A stretch of 64,000 nt of DNA from Pseudorhodoferax sp. Leaf265 (GCF_001422365.1 NZ_LMMT01000037.1:124001-188000); one strand, 5' to 3'. Positions 8,965-17,975 are shown, counted from the stretch's first letter. Numbers and translations: made by a program. Notes: a model not told the origin generated them from the sequence alone.

Positions 8965-9963
8965 TCAATCCAGTGCGATGCCCTCGGCCTGGATCACCGT
9001 GCCCCAGGCCGGCACCTCGGCCGCGATGCGTTTGGCGAAGTCCGCTGGCGCGCGCATCGTGAGTTCGCCCTGCGCGCCAAGCGCGGCCTTGGCCTTGGCA
9101 TCGTTCAGGAGGCCCTGGGCGGCCGAGTTCAGCTTGGCGACGATCTGCGTCGGCGTGCCGGCGGGCACCAGCAGGCCGATCCAGAAGGCCACGTTGAAGT
9201 CGGCAATGCCGGCTTGTTCCATGGTCGGCACATCGGGCAGCTGCGCGATGCGCTGGGGCGAGGTCACCGCCAGCGCCTTGAGCTTGCCGGCCTGGATGTG
9301 CGGCACGGCCGTCAGCACGTCGAAGGAGCTGTTGAGCTCGCCCGCGATGGTGGCCAGTTGCGCCTGCGCCGTGCTCTTGTAGGGCACGTGCGTGGTGCTG
9401 ATCTTGCTGCGGTTGTTCAGCATCGCGTAGCTCAGGTGGGCGATGTTGCCCGCACCCGGCGAGCCGTAGCTGATGGCGCCCGGGTTGCGGCGCGCGTACT
9501 GCACGAGGTCGGCCACGGTGGCGATGTTGTTCTTGCTCGCCCACTCGGGGTTGGCCGTGAGGATGAAGGGCGCTTCCAGCACCATGGTCACGGGCGCGAG
9601 GTCGCTGGTCTTGTAGCTGAGCTTGCGGTAGAGCTGCGGGTTGATCGTGATGCTGCTGGAGTTGGTCAGCAGCAGCGTGTAGCCGTCGGGCGCGGCACGC
9701 GCGGCCTCGGACACGCCGATCACGCCGTTGGCGCCGACCTTGTTCTCCACGACCACGGGCTGGCCCAGGGAGCGGCTGAGGGTGTCGGCCATGACGCGGG
9801 CCACGGTGTCCGTGAACGAACCGGCCGGGAAGGGCACGACCATGCGGACCGGTTTGCTGGGCCAGGCGGCGTCCTGGGCCTGGGCCGGCAGCGCAGCGGC
9901 GCAGGCCAGCGCGAGCGCCAGCTGCAGTGTCTTGCGGCGGGAAGGGAAGGGGGCTTGTCTCAT
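8965..9963 (-). CDS. Bug-family periplasmic solute-binding protein (tripartite tricarboxylate type)
   Basis: A 332-aa protein with a cleavable signal peptide (LALALACAAALPAQAQ). The Bug signature is present: WPSKPVRMVVPFPAG, DTVARVMADTLS, GVIGVSEAARAAPDGYTLLL and VPYKSTAQAQLATIAGE. These receptors bind carboxylates and similar anions, and many act without linked TctAB membrane genes, as here. ATG 9963 follows AAGGAGA at 5 nt. The gene is last in the operon with the CoA-transferase and carboxylase, 26 nt after the former, so the ligand is probably the acid that these enzymes activate. That ligand assignment is inference. Confidence 0.9.
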   Translation of the reverse strand: MRQAPFPSRRKTLQLALALACAAALPAQAQDAAWPSKPVRMVVPFPAGSFTDTVARVMADTLSRSLGQPVVVENKVGANGVIGVSEAARAAPDGYTLLLTNSSSITINPQLYRKLSYKTSDLAPVTMVLEAPFILTANPEWASKNNIATVADLVQYARRNPGAISYGSPGAGNIAHLSYAMLNNRSKISTTHVPYKSTAQAQLATIAGELNSSFDVLTAVPHIQAGKLKALAVTSPQRIAQLPDVPTMEQAGIADFNVAFWIGLLVPAGTPTQIVAKLNSAAQGLLNDAKAKAALGAQGELTMRAPADFAKRIAAEVPAWGTVIQAEGIALD

Positions 9964-9989
9964 CTCGGTCTCCTTGGGTGTGTGGTCTG

Positions 9990-12449
9990 TCATGCCGCGT
10001 TGCGGCTGGTCTTGGGCCGCGCGCTGCGGCCCGTGATGCCCTGCTGTTCCAGTGCGTCGACTTGCGCGGGCGTGAGTCCCAGCCGCTCGGCCAGCACCTG
10101 GGCCGTGTGCTCGCCCAGCGTGGGCGCCACCTGCCGGATCGGCAGCGGCCGGCCGTCCTGGCGGAACGGCGTGCTGCCGCTCAGATACCGGCCCACGTGC
10201 GCGCGCTCCATCTGCTGCCAGAAGCCGCGCGCCCGCAGGTGCGGGTCGTCCATGAGGCGCGGGATGGAGCGCACCACGCCGGCGCTGACGCCGGCCTGCT
10301 GCAGCTGCTGCATGGCCGCATCGGCGTTGCGCGTGGCGGCCCAGGCCGCCACCGCCGCGTCGAGCCGGTCCTGCTGCGCGCGCCGGCCCTGCGCCTGCGC
10401 GAGGCCGGCATCGGCCGCGAGGTCCGGCCGCTCGAGCACGCCGCACAGCGCCTGCCACTGGGCATCCATGCGCACGCTCACGACGAGCCAGTCGTCCGGT
10501 CCCGCGCAGCGCCAGCAGCCGTGTGGTGCATCCAGCGGGTGGCGGTTGCCCGCGCGCGTGGGCACGCGGCCGTGCACCGACTGCGCGAGCACGAAGGGCG
10601 TGGCCATGGGCAGCATGGCCTCGACCTGCGAGAGATTGAGCTGCATGCCGCGTCCGGTCTCGCGCTGCACGTGGAGCGCCAGCAGCAGAGCCGCGCCCGC
10701 GTTGAGCCCGCCGACCGGGTCGCCGTAGGCGTAGGAGGTCATGGCCGGCGGCCCGTCCGCATGGCCGGTGTACAGCGGCAGGCCCGTGGCCTGCTCCAGC
10801 GTGCCGCCGTAGGCCCGTGTGTCGCTCCAGGCATTGCCGAGGCCGAAGGCCGGCATGGAGACCATGACCAGGCGCGGATTGACCTGGCGCAGCGCGGCGT
10901 CGTCCAGCCCCAGCTTGGGCAGCACCTCGGCCGAGTAGTTCTCGATCACCGCATCGGCCTGGGCCACGAGCTGCAGCAGCAGCTGCCGGCCTTCGGCGCG
11001 CGCCAGGTCCAGCGTGATGCCGTGCTTGTTGCGGTTCATGAGGTTGAAGTTGGAGTTCTTCTCGTACAGCCGCTCGCGGTAGAACTCCTCGGTGAAGTTG
11101 GCGCCGCGCCACCAGTCCGGGTAGACCGTGCTCTCGACCTTGATGACCTCGGCCCCCAGATCGGCCGCCGTGCGTGCGGCCAGCGGGCCGGCCCAGCCCA
11201 TGGTCAGGTCGACGATGGTGGTGCCAGCCAGAGGCAGGCGCTGCGCCGGGCCGGCCGCGCGCGCCGGCTGGTGCATCAGCCCAGCGCCACGGTAGTGCGC
11301 GTCGTCGGCGCCGCGTGCGGGCGCCGCGCCACCGCGCAGCGGGCCGGCCGCGCCCAGGCGCAGCGGCACGATGGGGCCTTCGCAGCGCGCCGCGCCCACC
11401 GTGACGGGCACGAAGGCATGGCGCTGGCGGTGCACCTGCTGCACGAGCAGCTCGGCCATGGTGGGCACCAGCACCGTGGGGTGCTTGCGCGCGCCCAGCT
11501 CTTCGAACCACTGCTGCGCCGTGCGGGTCCGCAGCGCCGCGCGCAGCATGGCGTCGATCTCGTCGGCGCGTGCCATGCGTTCGGCGCCGTTGGCGTAGCG
11601 TGGGTCGTGCGCGAGTTCGGGCCGGCCGATGGCCTCGCACAGCGCCACCCACTGGGGCAGCGTGTGCGTGAAGATGCCGATCCAGCCCTGGGCCGTCGCA
11701 TAGATGCCGGTCGGGTGCGTGCCGCAGAAGCGGTTCACGCCCAGGCGCGGCGCGTGGCGGCCGTCCTGCACCATGCCGGCTTCCATCTCCACCGTGTGGA
11801 ACACCGCCTCGTGGACGCTGAGCACGTAGCGGCGGCTGCCGTGCGCGCGGCCCATCCAGGCCGCCACCGCGGCGGAGAAGGCCGCCAGGCCGGCGGCGAT
11901 GCCGGTCTGCAGCGGGTGCGGCATGTGCGGCGGGCCTTCGATGGGGCCGCTGTTGAACACGGCGCCCGACAACGCACGGCACACGGCTTCCGAGCCGGCG
12001 TAGCCGCTGTAGGGGCCATCCTCGCCGAACCAGGTGAAGACGATCTCGACCGGGGCCGGTGTCGCGCCCGCGATGGGCCGCTCCAGGACCGACAGGCCTG
12101 CGTCGAGCGCGCGCGCATCCAGCACCACGTCGCAGGTCTGCGCCAGCTGCTCCATCCAGCCTGCGTCCGCGACCGGGTCCGCCGTCACGCTGCGCTTGTT
12201 GGTGTGCAGCCAGGCCCACAAGGCGCTGCGCGGCGCCACCTCCGGCAGCAGCGGCGGCATCTGCTCCCAGGGGTCGCCGCCCGGCGCCTCGACCTTGACG
12301 ACCTCGGCGCCGAAGTCCGCGAACAGCTTGCCCGTGTAGGCCAGCGCCGGCCCCGTGCCGATCTCCAGCACGCGCAGGCCGCGCAGCGCCAGCTGGGCCG
12401 GGTCCGGCGCGCGGTCGATGCTGTCTCCCTGCATCGCCACCGCGCTCAC
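9990..12449 (-). CDS. Tandem (two-domain) CaiB/BaiF CoA-transferase fusion
   Basis: An 819-aa protein, about twice the usual 380-400. The first family III CoA-transferase domain starts at LRGLRVLEIGTGPALAYTGK and includes DFGAEVVKVEAPGGDPW. After a linker near residue 410, a second copy starts at LAGTTIVDLTMGWAGPLAAR with ADLGAEVIKVEST and a conserved NRNKHGITLDL. These enzymes move CoA between carboxylic acids through an Asp anhydride; I could not decide which copy keeps the catalytic Asp. The GTG start at 12449 overlaps the carboxylase stop (GTGA), implying translational coupling. A later ATG at 12434 is the alternative. Confidence 0.85.
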   Translation of the reverse strand: MSAVAMQGDSIDRAPDPAQLALRGLRVLEIGTGPALAYTGKLFADFGAEVVKVEAPGGDPWEQMPPLLPEVAPRSALWAWLHTNKRSVTADPVADAGWMEQLAQTCDVVLDARALDAGLSVLERPIAGATPAPVEIVFTWFGEDGPYSGYAGSEAVCRALSGAVFNSGPIEGPPHMPHPLQTGIAAGLAAFSAAVAAWMGRAHGSRRYVLSVHEAVFHTVEMEAGMVQDGRHAPRLGVNRFCGTHPTGIYATAQGWIGIFTHTLPQWVALCEAIGRPELAHDPRYANGAERMARADEIDAMLRAALRTRTAQQWFEELGARKHPTVLVPTMAELLVQQVHRQRHAFVPVTVGAARCEGPIVPLRLGAAGPLRGGAAPARGADDAHYRGAGLMHQPARAAGPAQRLPLAGTTIVDLTMGWAGPLAARTAADLGAEVIKVESTVYPDWWRGANFTEEFYRERLYEKNSNFNLMNRNKHGITLDLARAEGRQLLLQLVAQADAVIENYSAEVLPKLGLDDAALRQVNPRLVMVSMPAFGLGNAWSDTRAYGGTLEQATGLPLYTGHADGPPAMTSYAYGDPVGGLNAGAALLLALHVQRETGRGMQLNLSQVEAMLPMATPFVLAQSVHGRVPTRAGNRHPLDAPHGCWRCAGPDDWLVVSVRMDAQWQALCGVLERPDLAADAGLAQAQGRRAQQDRLDAAVAAWAATRNADAAMQQLQQAGVSAGVVRSIPRLMDDPHLRARGFWQQMERAHVGRYLSGSTPFRQDGRPLPIRQVAPTLGEHTAQVLAERLGLTPAQVDALEQQGITGRSARPKTSRNAA

Positions 12450-15400
12450 CACGCGTCCACGAAGCCGCGGCGCGCGCGCTGGCCGCGCAGCGCGGCCGAG
12501 GCGATGCCCTTGGCGATCCACTGGCGCGTCTGCGCCGGGTCGATCACAGCGTCGATCTCCACGGCCGCGGCGGTCGAGATCGCGTGGCCGCGCTCATAGG
12601 CCTGGGCCACCAGGCTGTCGTACAGCGCGCGCCGCTCGGGGCCGTCGGGCACGGCCTGCAGCTCCTTCTTGAAGCCCAGCGTGATCGCACCCTCCAGCCC
12701 CATGGGCCCGAATTCGCCCGTGGGCCAGGAGACCGTGAAGCTGGCAGAGCGGAAGCCTCCGCCCGCCATGGCCATGGCGCCCAGGCCGTAGCCCTTGCGC
12801 AGCGTCACGGCCAGCAGCGCCACGCGCAGCTTGGCGGCGACCAGGAACATGCGCGAGACATGGCGCACCTGGGCCCGGGCTTCGACCTCGGGGCCGACCA
12901 TGAAGCCGGGCGTGTCGATCAGCGAGACGATGGGCAGGCCGTGCGCATCGCACAGCTGCATGAAGCGCGCCGCCTTGTCGGCCGCGTCGGCGTCGATGGC
13001 GCCGCCCAGATGGTGCGGGTTGTTGGCCATGATGCCCACGGGCTGGCCTTCCACGCGCGCCAGCGCCGTGTGGATGCCCAGGCCGAAGCCGCCGCGCAGC
13101 ACCAGCACGCTGCCGCTGTCGGCGATGCCCTCGATGGCACGGCGCGTGTCGTACACCCGTAGCCGGTTCTCGGGCACGACCTGGCGCAGCTGCAGCGGAT
13201 CGGGCGCGCTCCACTGCTTCAGCGGACCCTGGAACATCGACAGGTAGTGCTTGGCCGCCTGCACCGCCTGGGCCTCGTTGTCGACCAGCACGTCGATCAC
13301 GCCATTGGCGTACTGCACGGGCGCCGGTCCCACGTCCTCTGGCTTGTAGATGCCCAGGCCGCCGCCTTCGATCATGGCCGGGCCGGCCATGCCGATGTTG
13401 GCCGAGCGGTCCGCGATGATCACGTCGCAGCAGCCCAGGAAGGCCGCGTTGCCGGCGAAGCAGCGGCCCGACACCACGCCGACCACGGGCACCTGGCCCG
13501 ACAGGTCGGCAAAGGCGGCGAAGGAGGGCTGGTACAGGCCCGAGACCGAGGGAAAGTCCACGTCGCCGGGCCGCCCGCCGCCGCCCTCGGCCAGCAGCAC
13601 CAGCGGCAGCGCGTCGCGCAGCGCCACCTCGACGATGCGGTCGGTCTTGATGTGGTTGCGCTTGCCCTGGGTGCCGGCCAGCACGGTGGCGTCGTAGGCC
13701 ATCACGGCGCTCTGCGCACGGCCCTTGTCGACGAGCGCCCCGTTGATGCTGCCAATGCCGGTGATGAGGCCGTCGGCCGGCGTGTTGGCGATCAGGTCGG
13801 CCTGGCTGCGGCGGCTGGCCTGGGCGGCCAGCGCGAGCGCGCCGTACTCCACGAAGCTGTCGGCATCGACGAGGTCGGCGAGGTTCTCGCGCGCCGTGCG
13901 CTGGCCGCGAGCGCGCCGGCGCGCCACGGCTTCGGGGCGGGCTGCGTCGTAGAGCGGAGCATGGCGGTCCAGCACGCGCTGCAGGTCGGGGCGGATGGCG
14001 GTGGGGTCGATGGCCTCGGTCGTCTGGGCTGCGGCTGCATCGCCTTCGACAGGTTCGAGCAGCACCAGGATCTGGCCCTCGGCCGCCTGCGCGCCGGGCG
14101 CCAGCTGCACGGCCAGCACGCGGCCGCTGGCCGTGGCGGCGACGCTGTGCTCCATTTTCATGGCGTCGAGCACGGCCACGGTCTGGCCCGGCTGCACAAG
14201 GTCGCCGGACGTCACCGACAGTTCGACCACGCGGCCGCTGAGCGGCGCGCGCACGGCAAGCAGGCCGGCGGGCGCGGCCTGCTCGGCGGCAGCAGCGGGC
14301 ACGGGCGTGGCAGCCGTTGCCAGGCCCAGCGCGGCATCGCGTGCGCGCTCGGCCTCGGCGATGGTCGCCGCTGCGGCCAGCAGCTCGGGTGCGATGGCCT
14401 CGAAATGGCGCGTGTGCACGTCCTGCGCGGCGAAGTCGGGGCGGGCCACGAGGGCGCGCAGCAGGTCCAGGTTGGTCGCGATGCCGGCGATGCGGAACTC
14501 CGCCAGGCTGCGTTGCAGCCGCCGCACGGCATCGGCGAAATGGTTGCTCTGGCTGGTCACGATGAGCTTGGCCAGCAGCGTGTCGAAGCTGGGCGGCGGT
14601 GCATAGCCGGTGGCGCCGTGGGTGTCCACGCGCACATCCGGGCCGGCCGGCAGCTCGAAGCGCTCGAGCCGGCCGTGTGCGGGCCGGGCCTGGCCCTGGG
14701 CGTCGCTGGCCTCGGCGTTCACGCGCACCTGGATCGCGAAGCCGCGCGGCTGCGGCGGCGCGGCCGGGTCCAGGCCCAGTTCGCGCAGGCTGCGGCCGCC
14801 CGCCAAGCCCAGCTGCAGCGCGACCAGGTCGACCCCCGTGACCTGTTCGGTGACCGTGTGCTCGACCTGCAGCCGCGGGTTGGCCTCGATGAAGACGAAG
14901 CCGGTCTGCGCGCCGGCCGCGTTCTCCTCGACCAGGAACTCGAAGGTGCCGAGGCTTTGGTACCGCACGCGTTGGGCCAGCAGCTTGGCCGCGCCGACGA
15001 TGCGCTCGCGCAGCGCGGGCAGCAGCACCGGGCTGGGTGCGATCTCCACGAGCTTCTGGAAGCGCCGCTGCAGCGTGCAGTCGCGCTCGCCGAGCGCCAC
15101 GACCTGCTCGCCGTCGCCGGCGATCTGCACCTCGATGTGGCGCGCACGGGCCACCAGCCGCTCGGCATAGAGTGCGTCCACGCCGAAGGCGCTGGCGGCC
15201 TCGGAGCGGCAGCGCGCGTAGGCCTGTTCCAGGTCTTCGCGGCGGTTGACCACGCGCATGCCGCGCCCGCCGCCCCCGCCCACGGCCTTGATCACGATGC
15301 CGGTGCCGCCCTGGGCGTCGAAGAAGGCGGTGATCTCGTCCAGGGAGGCGGCACCGGCCGTGGCCGGCATCACGGACACCTCGCAGCTGCGCGCCAGCGC

Positions 15401-15754
15401 CAGCGCGCGGCCCTTGTCGCCGAACAGCGCGAGCTGCTCCACCGTGGGGCCGACGAAGCGGATGCCGGCATCGGCACAGGCCTGGGCGAAGTCGGCGCGC
15501 TCGCTCAAAAAGCCGTAGCCCGGGTGTACGGCGTCGCAACCCGTGGCCTGGGCCGCCGCCAGCATGGCGGCGATGTCGATGTAGGCGGAGGGGCCGCTGC
15601 CGGCCAGCGCGCAGGCTTCGTCGGCCAGCAGGCGGTGGCGCGTGGCGGCGTCGTCCTGTGCATAGACGGCCACGCTGGCGATGCCGAGGTCGCGCGCCGC
15701 GCGTTGCACGCGCAGCGCGATTTCGCCGCGGTTGGCGATGAGCAGTTTGTTCAA
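12446..15754 (-). CDS. Single-chain biotin-dependent acyl-CoA carboxylase (BC-BCCP-CT fusion)
   Basis: The protein has 1102 residues. Residues 1-445 are biotin carboxylase (KLLIANRGEIALRV, the glycine loop KAVGGGGGRGM, FIEANPRLQVEH). A biotinyl domain around 500-565 carries AMKMEH with the biotin lysine at about residue 533. From about 580 to the end lies a complete carboxyltransferase (ENLADLVDADSFVEYG, GIMANNPHHLGGAID, DTPGFMVG). This order matches the single-polypeptide long-chain acyl-CoA carboxylase class rather than the usual two-subunit enzymes. Start is TTG 15754 with GGAG 6 nt upstream. It lies 34 nt after the thioesterase gene and overlaps the CoA-transferase by 4 bp. The acyl-CoA substrate is unknown. 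Confidence 0.9.
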   Translation of the reverse strand: MNKLLIANRGEIALRVQRAARDLGIASVAVYAQDDAATRHRLLADEACALAGSGPSAYIDIAAMLAAAQATGCDAVHPGYGFLSERADFAQACADAGIRFVGPTVEQLALFGDKGRALALARSCEVSVMPATAGAASLDEITAFFDAQGGTGIVIKAVGGGGGRGMRVVNRREDLEQAYARCRSEAASAFGVDALYAERLVARARHIEVQIAGDGEQVVALGERDCTLQRRFQKLVEIAPSPVLLPALRERIVGAAKLLAQRVRYQSLGTFEFLVEENAAGAQTGFVFIEANPRLQVEHTVTEQVTGVDLVALQLGLAGGRSLRELGLDPAAPPQPRGFAIQVRVNAEASDAQGQARPAHGRLERFELPAGPDVRVDTHGATGYAPPPSFDTLLAKLIVTSQSNHFADAVRRLQRSLAEFRIAGIATNLDLLRALVARPDFAAQDVHTRHFEAIAPELLAAAATIAEAERARDAALGLATAATPVPAAAAEQAAPAGLLAVRAPLSGRVVELSVTSGDLVQPGQTVAVLDAMKMEHSVAATASGRVLAVQLAPGAQAAEGQILVLLEPVEGDAAAAQTTEAIDPTAIRPDLQRVLDRHAPLYDAARPEAVARRRARGQRTARENLADLVDADSFVEYGALALAAQASRRSQADLIANTPADGLITGIGSINGALVDKGRAQSAVMAYDATVLAGTQGKRNHIKTDRIVEVALRDALPLVLLAEGGGGRPGDVDFPSVSGLYQPSFAAFADLSGQVPVVGVVSGRCFAGNAAFLGCCDVIIADRSANIGMAGPAMIEGGGLGIYKPEDVGPAPVQYANGVIDVLVDNEAQAVQAAKHYLSMFQGPLKQWSAPDPLQLRQVVPENRLRVYDTRRAIEGIADSGSVLVLRGGFGLGIHTALARVEGQPVGIMANNPHHLGGAIDADAADKAARFMQLCDAHGLPIVSLIDTPGFMVGPEVEARAQVRHVSRMFLVAAKLRVALLAVTLRKGYGLGAMAMAGGGFRSASFTVSWPTGEFGPMGLEGAITLGFKKELQAVPDGPERRALYDSLVAQAYERGHAISTAAAVEIDAVIDPAQTRQWIAKGIASAALRGQRARRGFVDAW

Positions 15755-15788
15755 ACGAGTCTCCGGTGTTGTTGTGATTGGGGGCAGG

Positions 15789-16223
15789 TCAGGCGGGCTG
15801 GCGCACGACCAGCTTGAAGACGGCGCGCGCGACCGCCACCACGGTGCCGGCCGTGTCGACGATCTCGCCCTCGCAGAAGGCCAGCGACCTGCCGCGCCGC
15901 GTGCAGCGACCGATCACGGTGAGGTCGGTGCGCGCCGGTTCGTAGAAGTGGGTGGTCATGTCCACCGTGATCACGCCCAGGCGCTCGGGGTCGTGGGCGC
16001 GCGCGGCCCCGCTCAGCGTGAAGTCGAACGCGCTCATGAGTGTGCCGCCATGGATGTCGCCACGGCTGTTGACGAGGTCGGGCCGCATGGCCAGCAAGGT
16101 GTGGCAGCTGTCCTGGTCCAGCAGCAGCGGGCGCAGGCCGATGTGCTGCATGAACGGCACTTCAATGCCGAAGTAGCTGATCGCGTCGGACGACGAGGGC
16201 GGAGATGGCGGAGTGCTTGTCAT
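15789..16223 (-). CDS. PaaI-type hotdog acyl-CoA thioesterase
   Basis: A 144-aa hotdog-fold protein with the family signature NSRGDIHGGTLMSAFDFT and later beta strands ITVDMTTHFYEPAR. It would hydrolyse an acyl- or aryl-CoA, probably relieving CoA sequestration in the pathway encoded downstream. It is the first gene of the minus-strand carboxylase operon. A sigma-54 promoter overlaps its immediate upstream region and predicts a transcript start within about 1 nt of ATG 16223. The message may therefore be leaderless or use a later start such as the Met at 16151. Confidence 0.85.
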   Translation of the reverse strand: MTSTPPSPPSSSDAISYFGIEVPFMQHIGLRPLLLDQDSCHTLLAMRPDLVNSRGDIHGGTLMSAFDFTLSGAARAHDPERLGVITVDMTTHFYEPARTDLTVIGRCTRRGRSLAFCEGEIVDTAGTVVAVARAVFKLVVRQPA

Positions 16224-16234
16224 GCATCCAGCAT

Positions 16235-16250
16235 TGCAGCGACCGTGCCA
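16235..16250 (-). promoter_or_regulatory. Sigma-54 (-24/-12) promoter of the carboxylase operon
   Basis: Minus-strand TGGCACGGTCGCTGCA fits the RpoN consensus TGGCACG-N4-TTGCA with one mismatch and the required GG-N10-GC spacing. It lies between the thioesterase and the divergent sigma-54 activator gene. This fits activator and target being neighbours. Predicted start of transcription is about 16224. Confidence 0.75.
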
Positions 16251-16264
16251 GGGTGTCCAGGCCG

Positions 16265-16293
16265 CACTGTCGCCCGTGTTGCTCGCGAAAGTG
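16265..16293. promoter_or_regulatory. Candidate activator-binding dyad for the sigma-54 regulator
   Basis: CACTGTCGC and GCGAAAGTG form an inverted repeat (8 of 9 pairs) with 11 nt between. It lies 41-69 bp upstream of the predicted sigma-54 start and before the activator gene. It is close for an enhancer site but is the only clear dyad in the gap. Confidence 0.35.
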
Positions 16294-16337
16294 TCGTTGC
16301 TGGCTACAGTTCTCTGTCCTTGCTGTGTCTGCCGTGT

Positions 16338-17975
16338 ATGCCTGAAGAACAGATTTCCAGCGCGCCCCTGGGCGTGTTCGTGCGGCGCCAGGGTGCCGTG
16401 GTTGCGGCGCTGGGCCTGGCGGCCGGTGCGGCCGTGCAGCAAGCGCTGGCGGTGGCACTCGCCCGCGCGGGCGACCGAACGCTGTTCGAACTGCCTTTGC
16501 CCATGGGCCCGGGCATTGCCACCGCGCTGCGCGCGGACGGCCTGGAGATCGTGCTGCTGCGTCCGGCGGACAGCGGCAGCACGCTGCTGGACTTCGTCGC
16601 CGCCGTGCCTTTCGCCTTCGACATCTTCGAGCAGATCCTGTCCGACCCCTACCAGGGCATCACCGTGGCCGACCACACCGGCACCATGCGCTACGTGAGC
16701 CCCGTGCACGAGAAGTTCCTGGGCCTGCCGCCCGGCGGCGGCGCGGGCAAGCCGGTGGAGCAGGTGATCCGCAACTCGCGCCTGCGCGCCGTGGTCGCGT
16801 CGGGCAAGGCCGAGATCGGCCAGCCGCTGTCCTTCGGCGATGCCGTCACGCGCGTGGTGAACCGGCGGCCGGTGCGGCGCGATGGCCAGGTCATCGGCGC
16901 CGTGGGCCAGGTCATGTTCCGCGACACCGAGGCCGTGGCCCAGATGGCGGCCGAGATGCAGCAGCTGCGCACGCAGCTGGAGTTCTACCGCCGCGAACTC
17001 GATGGCCTGCGCGAGACGCGCGGTGCCATGGCCGAGCTCGTGGGCGACAGCCAGGCCATGCAGCGGCTGCGCCAGGAGGTGCAGGCCGTGGCCCGGCTCG
17101 ACGTGCCCGTGCTCGTGCAGGGCGAGAGCGGCACCGGCAAGGAACTCGTGGTGCGCGCCATCCATGCGCTGGGCCGGCCCGGGCAGGCGCTGGTCAGCCT
17201 GAACCTCGCGGCCGTGCCCGGCAGCCTGGTGGAGTCCGAACTCTTCGGCCATGCGGCCGGCGCCTTCACGGGCAGCGCCAGGCAGGGCCGCGCGGGCAAG
17301 TTCGAGATGGCCAACGAGGGCACGCTGTTCCTCGACGAGGTCGGCGACATCCCGCTGGACGTGCAGATCAAGCTGCTGCGTGTGCTGGAAGAACGCGTGG
17401 CCGAGCGGCTGGGCAGCCATGCGGCCAAGCGCCTGAGTTTTCGGCTGGTGTCGGCCACGCACCGCGACATCGGTGCGCTGATCGCCAGCGGCGCCTTCCG
17501 CCACGACCTGTTCTACCGCATCAGCGGCGTGACGCTGCAGGTGCCACCGCTGCGCCAGCGGTTGGAGGACATCCCGGCGCTGCTGGCGCATTTCGTCGCG
17601 GCGTTCTGCCTGCGCAACGGCCGCACCGCGCCGCAGATCGACGCGGGGGTCGCGCGTTATCTGGCGGACCAGCCCTGGCCCGGCAACCTGCGCCAGCTGC
17701 GCCACCGCATCGAGGAGGCGCTGGTGTTCTCGCCGCCCGAGCGGCTCACGCTGGAGGCCTTCGGCCGCGGCACGTTGCTGCAGGCCGAGGCTGCGCCGCT
17801 GCGCGAGGCGCCCGCGCGGCTCGAGGACCACGAGCGTTCGGCTGCGCTGCAGACGCTGGCCGACTGTGGCGGCAACAAGAAGCGCGCGGCCGAGCGGCTC
17901 GGCATCTCACGCTCCTACCTCTACAAGCTGTTGGGCGAATCCGCGGCCAGCCGCCGCTCCAGCCAGGCGCTGTAG
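16338..17975 (+). CDS. Sigma-54-dependent transcriptional activator with PAS domain
   Basis: The protein has 545 residues. An N-terminal sensory region (to about 90) is followed by a PAS domain around 95-200 (ILSDPYQGITVADHTGTMRYVS), a coiled linker, and an AAA+ domain with Walker A GESGTGKE at 262-269 and LFLDEVGDIP as Walker B. A Fis-type helix-turn-helix ends it (NKKRAAERLGISRSYLYKLL). The sigma-54 contact loop reads GAFTGS (308-313) rather than the canonical GAFTGA. It is divergent from the thioesterase/carboxylase operon and very probably controls it through the -24/-12 promoter at 16235-16250. Its 3' end overlaps the convergent aapM gene by 55 bp. Confidence 0.92.
   Translation: MPEEQISSAPLGVFVRRQGAVVAALGLAAGAAVQQALAVALARAGDRTLFELPLPMGPGIATALRADGLEIVLLRPADSGSTLLDFVAAVPFAFDIFEQILSDPYQGITVADHTGTMRYVSPVHEKFLGLPPGGGAGKPVEQVIRNSRLRAVVASGKAEIGQPLSFGDAVTRVVNRRPVRRDGQVIGAVGQVMFRDTEAVAQMAAEMQQLRTQLEFYRRELDGLRETRGAMAELVGDSQAMQRLRQEVQAVARLDVPVLVQGESGTGKELVVRAIHALGRPGQALVSLNLAAVPGSLVESELFGHAAGAFTGSARQGRAGKFEMANEGTLFLDEVGDIPLDVQIKLLRVLEERVAERLGSHAAKRLSFRLVSATHRDIGALIASGAFRHDLFYRISGVTLQVPPLRQRLEDIPALLAHFVAAFCLRNGRTAPQIDAGVARYLADQPWPGNLRQLRHRIEEALVFSPPERLTLEAFGRGTLLQAEAAPLREAPARLEDHERSAALQTLADCGGNKKRAAERLGISRSYLYKLLGESAASRRSSQAL

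Noticed and set aside
9927-12599. 890-codon plus-strand frame opposite the CoA-transferase
   Set aside because: Antisense shadow of the tandem CaiB/BaiF gene; low-complexity Arg/Ala/His composition and no domain.
15789-17831. 680-codon frame that would fuse the thioesterase to a long N-terminal region
   Set aside because: The N-terminal part is antisense to the sigma-54 activator; the thioesterase has its own start at 16223 and a promoter there.
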